Shown here: piece after piece, positions 47,601-60,196 of the stretch
Layout of the letters: every line of letters begins with the position of its first letter
How positions within the stretch are numbered: position 1 is the first letter of the stretch
NCBI RefSeq assembly: GCF_042242105.1
Contig: NC_092026.1
Span: 16,976,691 to 17,040,690, forward strand
DNA length: 64,000 nucleotides
Direction: 5' to 3'
DNA from: Pempheris klunzingeri
Taxonomy: Eukaryota; Chordata; Actinopteri; Acropomatiformes; Pempheridae
Position numbers and translations under genes: made by a program
Notes under the pieces: generated by a model
What the model was told of the DNA's origin: nothing
Database searches by the model: none
What the model saw: only the letters and a program-made list of their open reading frames with translations

Positions 47601-50600
47601 GCCTGCAGGGAGAGTCTGGACCAAAGGGAGACCCTGGTCCTTATGGATTAAAAGGAGGAAAAGTAAGATATGAAAAAAAAGATTTCAAGATTTCAAATGG
47701 CCTTTTCAGAGATCTTTTATAACTTTACATTGTGTGCTTTTTTTTAGGGAGATCCTGGAAGAGACGGCGAACTAGGAAGGCCTGGAAACTACGGCCCACT
47801 GGGACCTCAGGTAAAGAGAAGCAAAGACTGGTGGCAGACAGATAATCACAAGACAGATCTGTGTGGAGAGCATCGCACCAAAGAGGCAACGTGATGCATG
47901 TGTGAATGTCTGTTTTGTGACAGGGTGATCGGGGCCCTCGCGGAGCCGACGGGGACAAAGGAGAGCGTGGTGATGACGTAAGTGATAAAGCTCCCGATAA
48001 CACCAGAAACTTCAACTTTTGTGATCTTTGATGGCTTATCTAATATCTTTCTATGTGTGTGTGTGTGTTTTACAGGGCTCACCGGGACCTGATGGGCCTC
48101 GTGGGGATAGAGTAAATAGGATTAATATTGATTTTAAGTGAGGCTGCTTGTGTGTGACAGCCACCAAAATATGTGCTAACACCTTTAAAATCCCTTGTAG
48201 GGACAAGTTGGAGAGAAGGGGGAGCAAGGTTCCCGTGGAAACAGGGGTCCAAGAGGAGAGCCGGTGAGTGATGATAAGGATGAGGAGGAGGGATGAAGAC
48301 TAAATCCTTGGAAATTCATTGGAAATTCTGTTTGGCTTATTGAGTCAACCGCACTGGCCTTAATGGAACCCATAGTGTTATTATAATCTTGTTCCCAGTG
48401 TACTCCTACTGATCTAACTCTGTTTAGAACTTGGCTCTGGCCACTTTACTTGTCTGGTGTTACTGTCTCCGCTGCCTGCAGGTCACTTCATACACTCGTT
48501 CTTTTCCTTTTCAGGGGGAGCCAGGACCCCGTGGAGAGCAGGGGAGGGAGGGCTCAGCTGGCCCCAACGGAGACCCTGTGAGACACTCTCAAATCTGATA
48601 ATACACACATTTACATAGACACACACACACACAGGAGTTACAGTACAGGCAGCACCACTGTTGTGTAGAGTTTCAGGAGGCACCACAATCCCAAGTAGGA
48701 ACCACCCACTTTTCACTCTGGCAGCATCCTTTTTTTTCCAGTTGGAGAGGAGGACTGATTGTGCTTCCTAGTGTGCGTGCACGTGTGAGCACTTGTGCAA
48801 CCGTATTTCATTTTTTTAGTGAGGGGGGGGGGGTTTCAACAGAGGCGAACCAGACTGCTGCCCACTCCTGCCTACTCCGTTCCCCCTCTCTCATTCTCAG
48901 CTTTTACTCCTCCTGGGAACATCAGCACTCACTCTTTCCCCTCTGACTCAGTTCTTCTCTCCAGCTGCTCCAGCCAAAGCCTCACTATGGTTTTCTTAAT
49001 AAGGCACCGGGCAGTGTAATAATAATAATACGTTACAAGCGTTAGCTGTGGTAACCTCCGTGATGTCAGAACTTTCAATGGCTCTTTTGTGCTTTGGGTT
49101 ACTCCTCTTCTCATCAGGCCTGTATGAACTGAACAGTAGAGAAAACATGGAATAACTGACATGTTGAGCCTACCTGTGACACTCAGGAAAGTCCTTGCAT
49201 GTCGTAATCATTTACATCATTAACCGCTGCCAAGCAACAGTTTACTGTATTACACATGCACAGAGCTTTTAATTGTAACATACCAGCAGTGTATTTAGTG
49301 GGATCTTTTTTGTTAACATTAGCAGACAGATGAGCAATATTAGTCTCCATTCTGTGGATCCACTACATAAACATGTGTATTTGGGATTTATCAATCTTAT
49401 CGCAGGCTGGAAATGAAATGATACCCATCAACACATTCTAGTTCTACAGTGTGCGATGTCAGTGACTTCACCATGAGGACAGGACTGAGGTGCTCCCTGC
49501 AGCAGCTGGGCACAGCTGTTGTTTGCCAAGGAATTCAAAAGCGAACTCTTTTTAGAAACTACAGCGCCTGCTTTCTATTTCAATAAGTAGTAATGTCAAA
49601 TGTGTAAATCAGACAGGTTTGGGTGTTTAGAAGGAGCATTTTTTAACTTTTGTCAGAGCTTCATCACTGTCCTGTTGTCCTCATGCGTCCAGTCTTCCAG
49701 TCAACACATAGAGATTACAGAATATTGATGATTTTATCAAAAATATGAAAATAAAACTCAAGTTATGATAATTAAACTGATTTTTATTCTTTTAAGAACC
49801 CTTTAACATGGACTGAAACTCTTGTTTATGCTGAGGTTTAGTGTCTCAGCTTGCAGCAGTGTCATAGACACCATTGGGTGTGGTTACAGGTGCAACAGAG
49901 CACACGCTGAACAGCTCCGGTCTGTTGGCCTAATGACGTCTGGTGTGCTCCAACAGTTCTTCAATCTGTCAACTGTGCAGTAAGCACATTGATTTTAACA
50001 ACTGAACCGATCTTTTGATGTTTCTGTTTTTATTGGACAGTCAGAGACAGGAAATGGACCGACAGGAAATGGGGGACAGGAGGGGTGTGATATGTAACAA
50101 ATGGTCTTTTGCCTCAGACTCATTGGAGCTGTAGTTCCATTGGCCATGGACAATCTTTTTTTTTTAATGTAAAAATGTATTTGCAAGTACAGCAATGGAT
50201 CCCCATTTAGTTAAAAATATGAACAGAATACAATCAACTAAAAATGGCCCGAATGTGGGACAGGACTGTGCCTCCGTGTTGTAGGTTGTGTTGATTGAAA
50301 GTTGTCGGTGTCGAAGCCCATTGGCAGGTATTTTCTTCTGGAGACTTTGCTCTATGTGGTTGTTTTTGTCGGAGAAGTGTTTTAACAGTGTGTCATTAAC
50401 GTTGTTGTTTTTTTCCAGGGCGAGCCTGGCAGGGCCGGACCCCCTGGCTACAGAGGAGATGAAGGCCCACCTGGACCAGAAGTGAGTCTAACAGGACACA
50501 CACACAAACACACACAGGGACTTTCTATTAGTGACTTAGTAATACTAGTGCTTAAACACATAATAATCTGCCAAAGTGAGACCTTTCTGGTCATTTTACA

Positions 50601-52109
50601 TGTGAGATTTGTTTTCACGTTTTTCTCTGACTTCCTCTCACTTGTTTCAAGTGAGCGGGGTCAATTGGAAAAAGGTGAGATCACAAACTTAAGCAACATG
50701 TGAGTTCCAGTTTGTCACTACAAGGCTGCTGATTCAACGCCAGCACCCATAAAGTGCAGTTTATTGTATCAGCTGCAATCAAAAGGCTGTTATTATCATC
50801 AACCATGTCCATTAGAACTATTAATAAGCATCACTATAAGGCCTCTGTAGTAAATGGACTATTATCACACAATCCAGACACTCCCCCATCAGTAACCTGT
50901 AATAGACTGCAGTAACAGTTACATTATGTGGTTTAAAGTCATTGTGCTACATGTAGACACACACACACACACACTAACACACACACACAGTGTCTTCAAA
51001 ACATCCAAATGTTTTCAAATGTTTTCAATTTCATTTCATATGTTTCAAATTGTATAATTGCTTTCATCTTACAGGGACCCAAAGGACCAAGAGGAATCAA
51101 GGGGGCTCCAGGAGACAGAGGCCAGATGGGGGAGAGGGTGAGTGTGGGAGATGGAGCGGGGGAGACACAGATGTGTGCCATCCATCATATTCCCTGCCGT
51201 GAGGTTTGTGTATGTGTGTGCCTGTGAGAGTAAGAGTTTCTCTTTCTTGATTTCAGGGAGAAGATGGTGTCCCAGGAAATGGCACCGCTGGTTGTCCTGG
51301 TTTCCAGGTGTGTGTTCTTAGTAGTTCATGTATGACACACTCTGCTCTGTGTCACTTTGTATAATCTGAATATTTATCTCTTTTTTAGGGCTATCCTGGG
51401 CCCCGTGGAGACTCTGGTGAGCCGGTAGGTTATCGTTCAAATTTATAATTTAACCTGAACTTTTATTAGATATCAAATGTTGGGTCGACATTTGTTCATA
51501 ACTGATGGAGTTAATGTTAGCATATTTAATGTAGAATGGGTCATTGGCTGTCTATAGGAGGCTTTGAACTAGATATTTGCTGTGTGACCTTCAGGGTGGC
51601 AAGGGAACCCCTGGACCCAAAGGAGATGACGGAGAACCCGGAGATCCAGGCCTTGATGTGAGTCTGCCTCTAACTTTTTTGAGTGTCTCCTCCTGCTTGG
51701 TCTCATTTTATCTCTCCTCAATCCCCTCCTGGCAGAGCCTGCTAACAGGAAGGGAGTCACACATCTCGTGTTATGGGCACATTTACGTATTTTATTTTTT
51801 TATTGCTCTCTTTTAACACTCATAGTTATGTAGAATAATACGTTTCTCCTTTTAATTTCCGTCTTTCATGTTGTTTTTCTGTGTTAGTTCCCCACATGCT
51901 TTGGTAAACTTGTTTTCCTCAGTCCATCCATCTCGCTCTCACACTCTCCTTCTGTTCTACAGCTGGAAATGCTTTCTTGAATGCATTTTATGTGTGTGTG
52001 TGTGTGTGTCTTTGGGGAAGAGGGCTTTGAGCTGATGCAGCTGTGTATATGTCGTTGTCAAGGATACCCGGAAATGAGCAGAAACAATGTAGGGACTGAA
52101 TTACTCTTC

Positions 52110-52149
<40 letters not shown>

Positions 52150-55100
52150 TACACGTGTGATCACCCGTTACATATAGCGTGCCAGTTTTAACATTTTAAC
52201 CCCTGGTTCAACTTGGTTGTGTTTAAATTAAAATTATTGCATGTTCAAGGTTCCTCTCTTATGGCATAAACATTTCTGCACGTTTGTGCTTTTCTCTCAT
52301 CCGTACATCGGTGCCCTCTGACCTCTCTCTTCGTCACGCTTTGTAAGCTTTGGATTTACAGTGTCAGATCAGTTTACCACTCATCGTGGCTTTGAGGTGC
52401 TATAGCACAGATCAGGCTTAGTTGCAGATATATGTTTCACCCAGTCGCCCCAGTGTTTACCTTTTCCTTTTTTCATTTGTCCTTGAGAAGTGACAGCAAG
52501 TTTGTTGCAATAATGGTATTTTCTAGACTGTTTTTTTTACTGAAATATAAATAATCAACGCCATGCCTCAAGCAATCTACAAGCCAGTGGTAAACTTTGG
52601 AAACTGGCTGTCAGAGATGTAAAACAAATAGACTAAAACATTTAAAAAAAATCATCATCCTCAAAGTGTTCAAATAATTAGTTGTGGTTTTATTTATTAT
52701 CATTATTTTGGAGCAGTAACTTAAAGTCTAACACACGACCCCCATCGTTACACAGTCTTTGTACAAATTAAAAAAAAACAAGATACAATGTGTTAGTTAG
52801 TGAGCTTTAGAGATACTAGGTAGCCAGAGCCAGGCTAGCTGTTTCCCTCTGTTTCCAGTCTTTGTGCTAAGCTAAGTTAACTGATGCTGGCTGTAGCCTT
52901 GTATTTAACATACAGACATGAGTGGTATCATTCTTTTCATAACTCTTAAAAGCATATATCCCAAAAGATCTTACCAATGCCTGACACAAAATATCACTAA
53001 TCTTCCCTGAGCAACTGTTCCATCTGTCAGTCCATGACTAAATATAGATATAAAAATACTTAATAAGATGCCATATTCTGTCTATCTCAATGGAAAATAT
53101 GAATCCTTTACATTCCAAATATCCCCACACACATTCATTCATCTCTTTTTTTCTCTTGTTAACAGGCTGTTATAGCTGTTTCTCTGAACAGTCACTCATT
53201 TGTTTCCACTAGTTTTGCACCCATCCATTTCCACTGTTTTGGACAATACAGCCGAAGAAACAGTTACCATTTAAAATCATGAGACCTCAAACATTTTCAG
53301 AGAATCTACTGCCACAAACTTCATTGTGATTTTTGAGCAACTGGGTTTCTAACTTGAATTGTTTGAATATTTTCACACTGCACGGACATGTAGTTTGTTG
53401 CCTGCACTTTCTCTGGCCAGAGGGGACAGGAGTGTAAAGACAGAGAAGATAAAGGTGGAGTCACACCTTTTGACTTTTCCACCTTTGTAACGTTTTAGCT
53501 AATACACTTTGGAATGATAATATACACATATCCAACAAGGTACGACAAACAGTCACATCTGGCTATATGTCATCAAATATGACGCCATGAAATCAAGGTC
53601 AGTGTGTGTGTGTGTGTGTGTGTGGATGATATTGTCCTTGTACAATGCATCAGAGTGTTTGAAGTTGCAGTAATTGGAGCCGTATGTGCACACACACATG
53701 TATGTGTGTTCCTATTCAAGGCTGACAGCAACTATGCATGTGTGTTAAAAGCCAGGTGGTTGGCATTACCTTCTCTCTTTCCATCTCTTTCTTTTTCACT
53801 TTCTGTCCACAGTAGGTAGATGGTTGAATTGCAGCAGTGCAGACCTGATCTGAGGTCTGAGGTCCTCCAACATCAGATCAAAGAGCTAAAATTCATTCAT
53901 TGTGATGATTTGTGACTTAACGGTGCAGTCTGCCCTCTGGCCCTCATTTCATTGCTGTCTGGCAAATAAGTGTTGATGTGACTGCCAATCAGAATGTATC
54001 TTGGGCAGAGAGGAGATGTGCGGATAAAAATGGTTGCCATTTGTCTATTAATGATGTTTTGGATTTGAGGACACTGAATCTGATCTGAAAATTTGATGAA
54101 GAAAACACATGCAGTTATTTCCAGAAATGGACTTGTTTTAAGAGTTCAATATTGTTCTCAGTGAATACCTTTTTTTAAAAAAACAGCTGCTCTCCTTGCA
54201 CATGTGTTTGCAAGCCATTTTGAAAGCCATTTCTGGAGAATTACTCCATTAAGCGTGGCATCCGCTCTCAATTTGCAATTTTGCATTAATTTGAAATTCT
54301 CTGCAGCTGTCCACAGTCGAAAATGTCTTCCTCAAACCACAATGGCCACATTTGTTTGTAGTATGTGTGTAGAATCTGTGGGAACATGAGACTTAAAGAC
54401 TTTAATTTTCCTGAATTGATTTACAGTATTAAGCTCTTTTTTCTCCACACTTCTACAGTCTGAGTCATAATCTCATAGCGATCAGCATTGGGCCAAAGTG
54501 CAGCAGCTGCAGGGGCTTTGGCTGTTCTCTGTCCAAGCCAGAAATGGCCTCATTTAAGATTTGAAATGAAGTTTGAGACTTTTCTCTGTGTGAAAGTATA
54601 GTAATTGAGTAAGTAAGTAAAGTAAAGTAAAGTAATAACGTTTCCTTTCCTTGTCACATTCTTTCCAGTGGTGGAATCTCAATGTCCTACTTTAATTTCA
54701 TGTATATTTATATTGTTATGCTGATGATACCCAGATTTACATTGTTATCCAACCAGATAGTCCAAAGCTTTTGCTGACTTGCCTGAAAAGATTATAGTGG
54801 ACCCCTAGACCCCTAGTATGTGCACCTACAAGAGAAACAGCACACGCACATAGCTGGGCGGTCCCCTGCAGGCACAGAAAGGAATCCTAATTTGTAAAAC
54901 CCACCTACATCCTGTACGAAACTGTCAACTTGTCATGAAAATGAATTGCACATTACAGCCAGATCATGACTGATGTTCACAGCAGGACACATTCAACATC
55001 AACGTGGATACTGTGTAGTTGTACATATAACTGTAAAATGTGTCTTCATCCTTTAGCTTGAAAAGATGCATTTATTTTAAAGAAAACTCTGTATCTTTAT

Positions 55101-55242
55101 CTCTATTCATTTTCTCTTTTCACAGAACGCTGAACCAGGATTTCCAGGACCTAAAGGGGCCAAGGGTCACAGAGGACCTGAGGGCAGATCGGTAAGAATA
55201 CCATGGAGATGGCATCAGCTGACTGCATGTGTGTGTGTGTGC

Positions 55243-55285
<43 letters not shown>

Positions 55286-56398
55286 GTAGGTTTGCATGCT
55301 ACATATATATAGTGACTGATTTCATCTTAACAAAGTCAGTGACATTATAAAGTATATTAAATGTCATATTATCCAATGCCACAGTTACAGAAACAGAAGT
55401 CCCAAACAATTATGAAATTGTTTAGAATATGCATTCATTTAAAGTATAAATCTGGTGATATTCCAGATGTTTGATATTGTGAACAAATCCAGTGGAAAAT
55501 ACCAAAGCCATACCAAATGTGTTGTGAAAATGTGAGAATCATATATTACTTTTATCTATTTATTTATTTCTATTTTAAGAAAAGGCTAAATTCTTTCCTA
55601 TAACAGCTGGTTACTACAGTAATATTTTATGAATAGAAAGTTTCAAATGCAACTCAGCACAGCAGTAAAAAGTGTATTTGTTGGGAACTAATTTCAGCTG
55701 CGGATTAATGCACACCTTTACAGCAGTTTACAGCACCTCGACTGTAATTACAATAAACTGCAGTGCTCGTGTTCATGATAATGAAGGAACATGGAACATT
55801 TTGATAGTTTTTGGACAAAGAGGGAGGAGAAATAAACCCTAACAGCCTTGGCTGCACAGGCACAACTTGTTAGTATGTCGAATTCAGCATCAGCAGACCT
55901 TTAATGAACTGGGCTAACAAGAACAAAGCAGTCCCCCAGCACTGTGTTTTCCCTACCTGTGGGCAGAAGTTGCTACTGATCCCACAGACATCCAGTCAGT
56001 GAGCTAAGGTTAGCTAATCTCACCGCTCAACATAAAGTCAAACCGCATGTTAAGACATTAAAATGGCATCCTTTAGTTTGGCTCACAGAATGTAGGAAAG
56101 AAAGTGTAATTTCTCACTAACTGGCAAGTGGAAGCTTGTGGTATTGGATCGAGTGAAAATATGAATGAGATTTGATCTAAATATAACACTGCATGAAGAC
56201 ATGTTCTCTATGGAAGAGTCCTCAAACTCTACCCTTTCACACTTTCCCTACTTTTTGCCTCTCCTCCTCCTCCTCCTCTTCCTCCTTTTCTTCCCTGTCT
56301 CTGTGTGCCTGTCCTCTGGCTTGTGTCTCTAGTACATATTTCTGTATAAGCAGGTTGCATCAGAGGTTCAAGGGACGGTTTCTCACATCTACAATTAA

Positions 56399-56460
<62 letters not shown>

Positions 56461-59400
56461 GTGTGTGTGTGTGTGTTTGCAACCTACACTGGCGTCTTTG
56501 TCACAGAAAAGAATGCTCTTAAACTGAGTTTAATGTCTTTTAAAACAAAACAGATGGTTTTCCTGCAGCCGAGTAGAAAAACAAAATGGTGTGGCAATGA
56601 ACTTTTGGAAGATTCACATGTTGCAGAAAGATAGCTGCGCGCACAAATGTGTGGGTGTGGATGTGGGATCAGTGACTGAGGGATTCTGGCTTGCAGTCAA
56701 AGGAGTCATGGTTTTCCAAAGAATTGCTTTTTTTTTTTCAGTTGAAATAAAAACACTTCCAGTACTAGCTTTGACATCTTGAAGCCAGACCAGAAAAATC
56801 TTTTGTCTGGCTAGTCTTTTTTAAAACAGATAAACACATCTATCAGGGAGATGAATCGGTCAGTCCCCAAAACTTCTTCCCTCATTCATTCTCCCTCTCT
56901 CCTCAGGGACCTCCTGGACCTCCTGGACCACCAGGAACTGATGTGAGTATTTAAAAAAAAGTAACCAGTCCATTTAATCTGAACCCTCATTCTCTTTTTC
57001 CCCACAGGTCAGGAAGGCTAAGCACCACAGACTTAATTCCCATTTGAGGCTGCACTTGTTTTGACTCTGAAACTGATACTCTGTGTGTAGTCCAAAGCCA
57101 TACAGCCAATTTCCTAAATGTCCTTAAAAAAAACCCATAAAGACCCGTGGCCTTCCACCGACCAGTCCTTTAAGTAAAATATCACCAGTGTCATGTTCGA
57201 TGTTTTATTTTTGGAGCAGCTTGAAACCGTCTAGGATCTCTGGTTGTGGTGTGTTTCAAAGATTATATAATGTTATTTAACAGAGCACTACAGCACTGTA
57301 ACATGTACTCCACCTCTCTCCTCAGGAATGTGAAATTCTGGATATCATCATGAAGCTCTGCTGTAAGCTAAATGCTCACAGACATGTACTCTACATTAAA
57401 CACTTTGCCCTTTTAAACTCAGAGCCTGATTAAGCAACCATGCAATTGAAACCTGAAGAATGTGAGGGTTACACAGGTCATGTTGTGTTATGTTTTTTTC
57501 TGCTCAGTTAATTAACTTTGATGTGTGTGTTTTTTTTCTATCTTCTCTTAATTGTTTCACAGCTTGTTGTGGTGAGTTTGTTCTTATTCTCAAACACAAT
57601 CATCATTATATATATATTATATATATTACGATGGCTATTTGCAGCTTTTGTGATTGTGTTTTTGTGTGTCTCCAGAGTGTAAGTGTGCACCTCTGGACCT
57701 GGCGTTCATTGTGGACAGCTCGGAGAGTATTGGTGCCACAAACTTTGCTCTTGCCAAAGACTTTATCATCGCTGTCATAGACAGACTGACCAAAGACCAG
57801 CAACTCAAGGTAATTTATCCTGAGTTTTGACATTTGACTGTACAGTCAATTTCATATTCATTCATCACTGCTTTGCCTGTAGGATAACTCATGTTTGACC
57901 TCCGTGGGTCGTGTTGCTTATACAACATGATTCCAAAAATGTTGCAAAAACTGTTTTCAGAGATGATAGGAAATGCTGCAGACCTCAAAATAGAAAGTGT
58001 GAAAGAAAGATCTGGTTTTGGAACTTGCTTTTATGTCCCTCAAGACCAGTTTGGACATAATTAGTCAGGATGGGTGGGACGCAGAAATGTTGACAGAGGA
58101 AAACACATGCTTGCAGACATAACACACACAAACCAAAACACACAGTTACCATGCAATGCTTTTCTTTCCAGTTCGCAGGTAATGAGTCTGGGTTGAGTGT
58201 AGTCCAGTACAGTGGATCGCGAGCCCAAGAAGTTGTCCGACTGGGCGGCAACACTGCTAACCTTGGCGACTTTAAACAGTGAGTTCACATGCATGCAAAC
58301 AGATCCCTGCCTGCCTTACTTTTCCTCTGGTTTGCTCTCTGACTGTGCATTGTGGTGGTGACTCAGTAGTGATTCAATAGCCCCACTGCTGCCGAGGTTG
58401 GATTTCATTGGTTCACTTACTGGTCACATCCTCACCATGTTTCAGCTTTACATCCATCAGATTGTTTTACTGTTGCAACAGACCCATAATCTGCTCTGAC
58501 AACAGGCAGTGCAGTCTAACTTTATGGTGACCACACACTCACTGCCAAATTGTCCTAATTTTCACAACAACTAGAATCATAGTTATAATATTATACTTGT
58601 TTTCAGCTTACATAGATATGTTCTGTCCCATTCATTACCTAACCCCACATAAAATCATAAACAATGCACGACTGATAGGTCTGTATATGTGTTGTTGCTG
58701 GGCTATAATGCTTGCGGCTCTTTCTGATGTAACCTGTAATGCCAAAGACAAAGTCAGTCTTTTCCAAAGAGCTCCAACAGGTTGATTATAAAACCATCTC
58801 TTTGCACGCAATTCATAAATTTACCCACGACAAGTTCACCCAGACTTAGCAAAAGACACTAGGCACGGGGATACTGCTAACCTATCTCTACCACAAATGC
58901 TTTTCAACATCTCTAGAGTTGCCTTATTTACACATTTGTATATTCACCATATTTATGGTGAATTAAATATTGTAGTTTAAAAGGAGGAAATGAATCCAAC
59001 AAATGAGACACAACTTGTGCTGGTAGATTATCGGGAATTCAGCCAGGCTGTTCGCTACAATAAGCTAATCACTTCAATTTCTGTAAATTCTTAACAAAAT
59101 CCATCTAATTGGATGGATTGATGACAAGCAGGCTAACACAATGCTACAAGTGTACAAGAGACTTTCCATTACCACATGTTCTTAGTCTTTGTGCTAAGCA
59201 AGGCTAAAACACAATCCAGACATGTAACTCTAATGGACAATGAATTAGACAACATAATTTCGTTCTTGGCAAGTGTATTTGCATTTTTTGATGTTATTGA
59301 TTATCTTAAAAAGCCATTGATTTTGTGTCATCATCAATCTCTGTGTGTGTACAGGGCAGTGCGAGACTTGCACTGGCTGGCCGAGGCCACGTACACAGGC

Positions 59401-60159
59401 GAGGCCCTCGAGTTTGCCCTGAACAACATAATCCAGCTGATGAGGCAAGATAGCCGAGTCGTTCTCGTTCTCACCGATGGACGTTCCGATATTAACAGGG
59501 ACAAGGTTCCCCTCAACGTCCTATGTGGTAAAGACGTCCGGGTGAGTGCAAAACACCTAGATAGACACAGTAACCGTGCGTGCCGCTTTACACTCTTACA
59601 CCCTGAAACTGAAACATTAAACTAAAATCCTCTCTTCAGGTGGGTGGCTTAGGAGTGAAGGATTACTCTGGCCGTCAGCCCAACCAGGAGCAGCTTGAGG
59701 ATGTGGTTTGTAAGAGTGACCCCAAACCAGGCTTTTCCATCGTCCTGGATAACTTTGCTGAGCTGCTAGATGACACTTTCCTGCAGAACCTTACATCCAG
59801 AATCTGTCAAGGTAAACACACACACAACGTTGGTGATTTCCATCAATTGAATATCTTCTAGCAACTCCAAATAAACTGACATAGTGCCTCGTCTTCTCTT
59901 GTCCAGACAAGAAGTGCCCAGACTACAAATGCCCCAGTAAGTCATTTTTCTTTTTCAGTAATAATAGCTTTATTTTTGATAATCAGACAAAACAAAGACA
60001 TAGGATGCAAAGTAAATGGATGCTGGCATTTAAAGACATAAAACAACCAACAGTTTAAACCCGTGAAATTGAATAAATGCTATGTGGCTGTCTTGCACCT
60101 TGCCATCTCTCTGGTCTCTCTAGTAAGAACCACTGGAGTGAGCTATTGATCAAATGTAT

Positions 60160-60196
<37 letters not shown>

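Larger units (their letters stand above)
45703..56942 (+). other. col6a1: col6a1 triple-helical (Gly-X-Y) region, 20 exons
   Basis: Exons 45703-45747, 45858-45911, 46028-46072, 46571-46597, 46696-46722, 46832-46876, 46968-47021, 47600-47662, 47748-47810, 47924-47977, 48076-48111, 48201-48263, 48515-48577, 50419-50481, 51075-51137, 51257-51307, 51389-51424, 51595-51657, 55126-55191, 56907-56942. Sizes are mainly 27, 36, 45, 54 and 63 nt, all in frame, most starting with a Gly codon. Two known interruptions are kept: GNGTAG in the 51-nt exon and LDNAEPG at the 66-nt exon. The helix Cys at 46998-47000 falls at about helix position 89, as in human. Four RGD tripeptides are present. Confidence 0.95.

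Noticed and set aside
45703..56942. Regularly spaced short similar segments that could suggest a CRISPR-like array
   Set aside because: They are collagen Gly-X-Y exons with splice sites at both ends, in a vertebrate gene.
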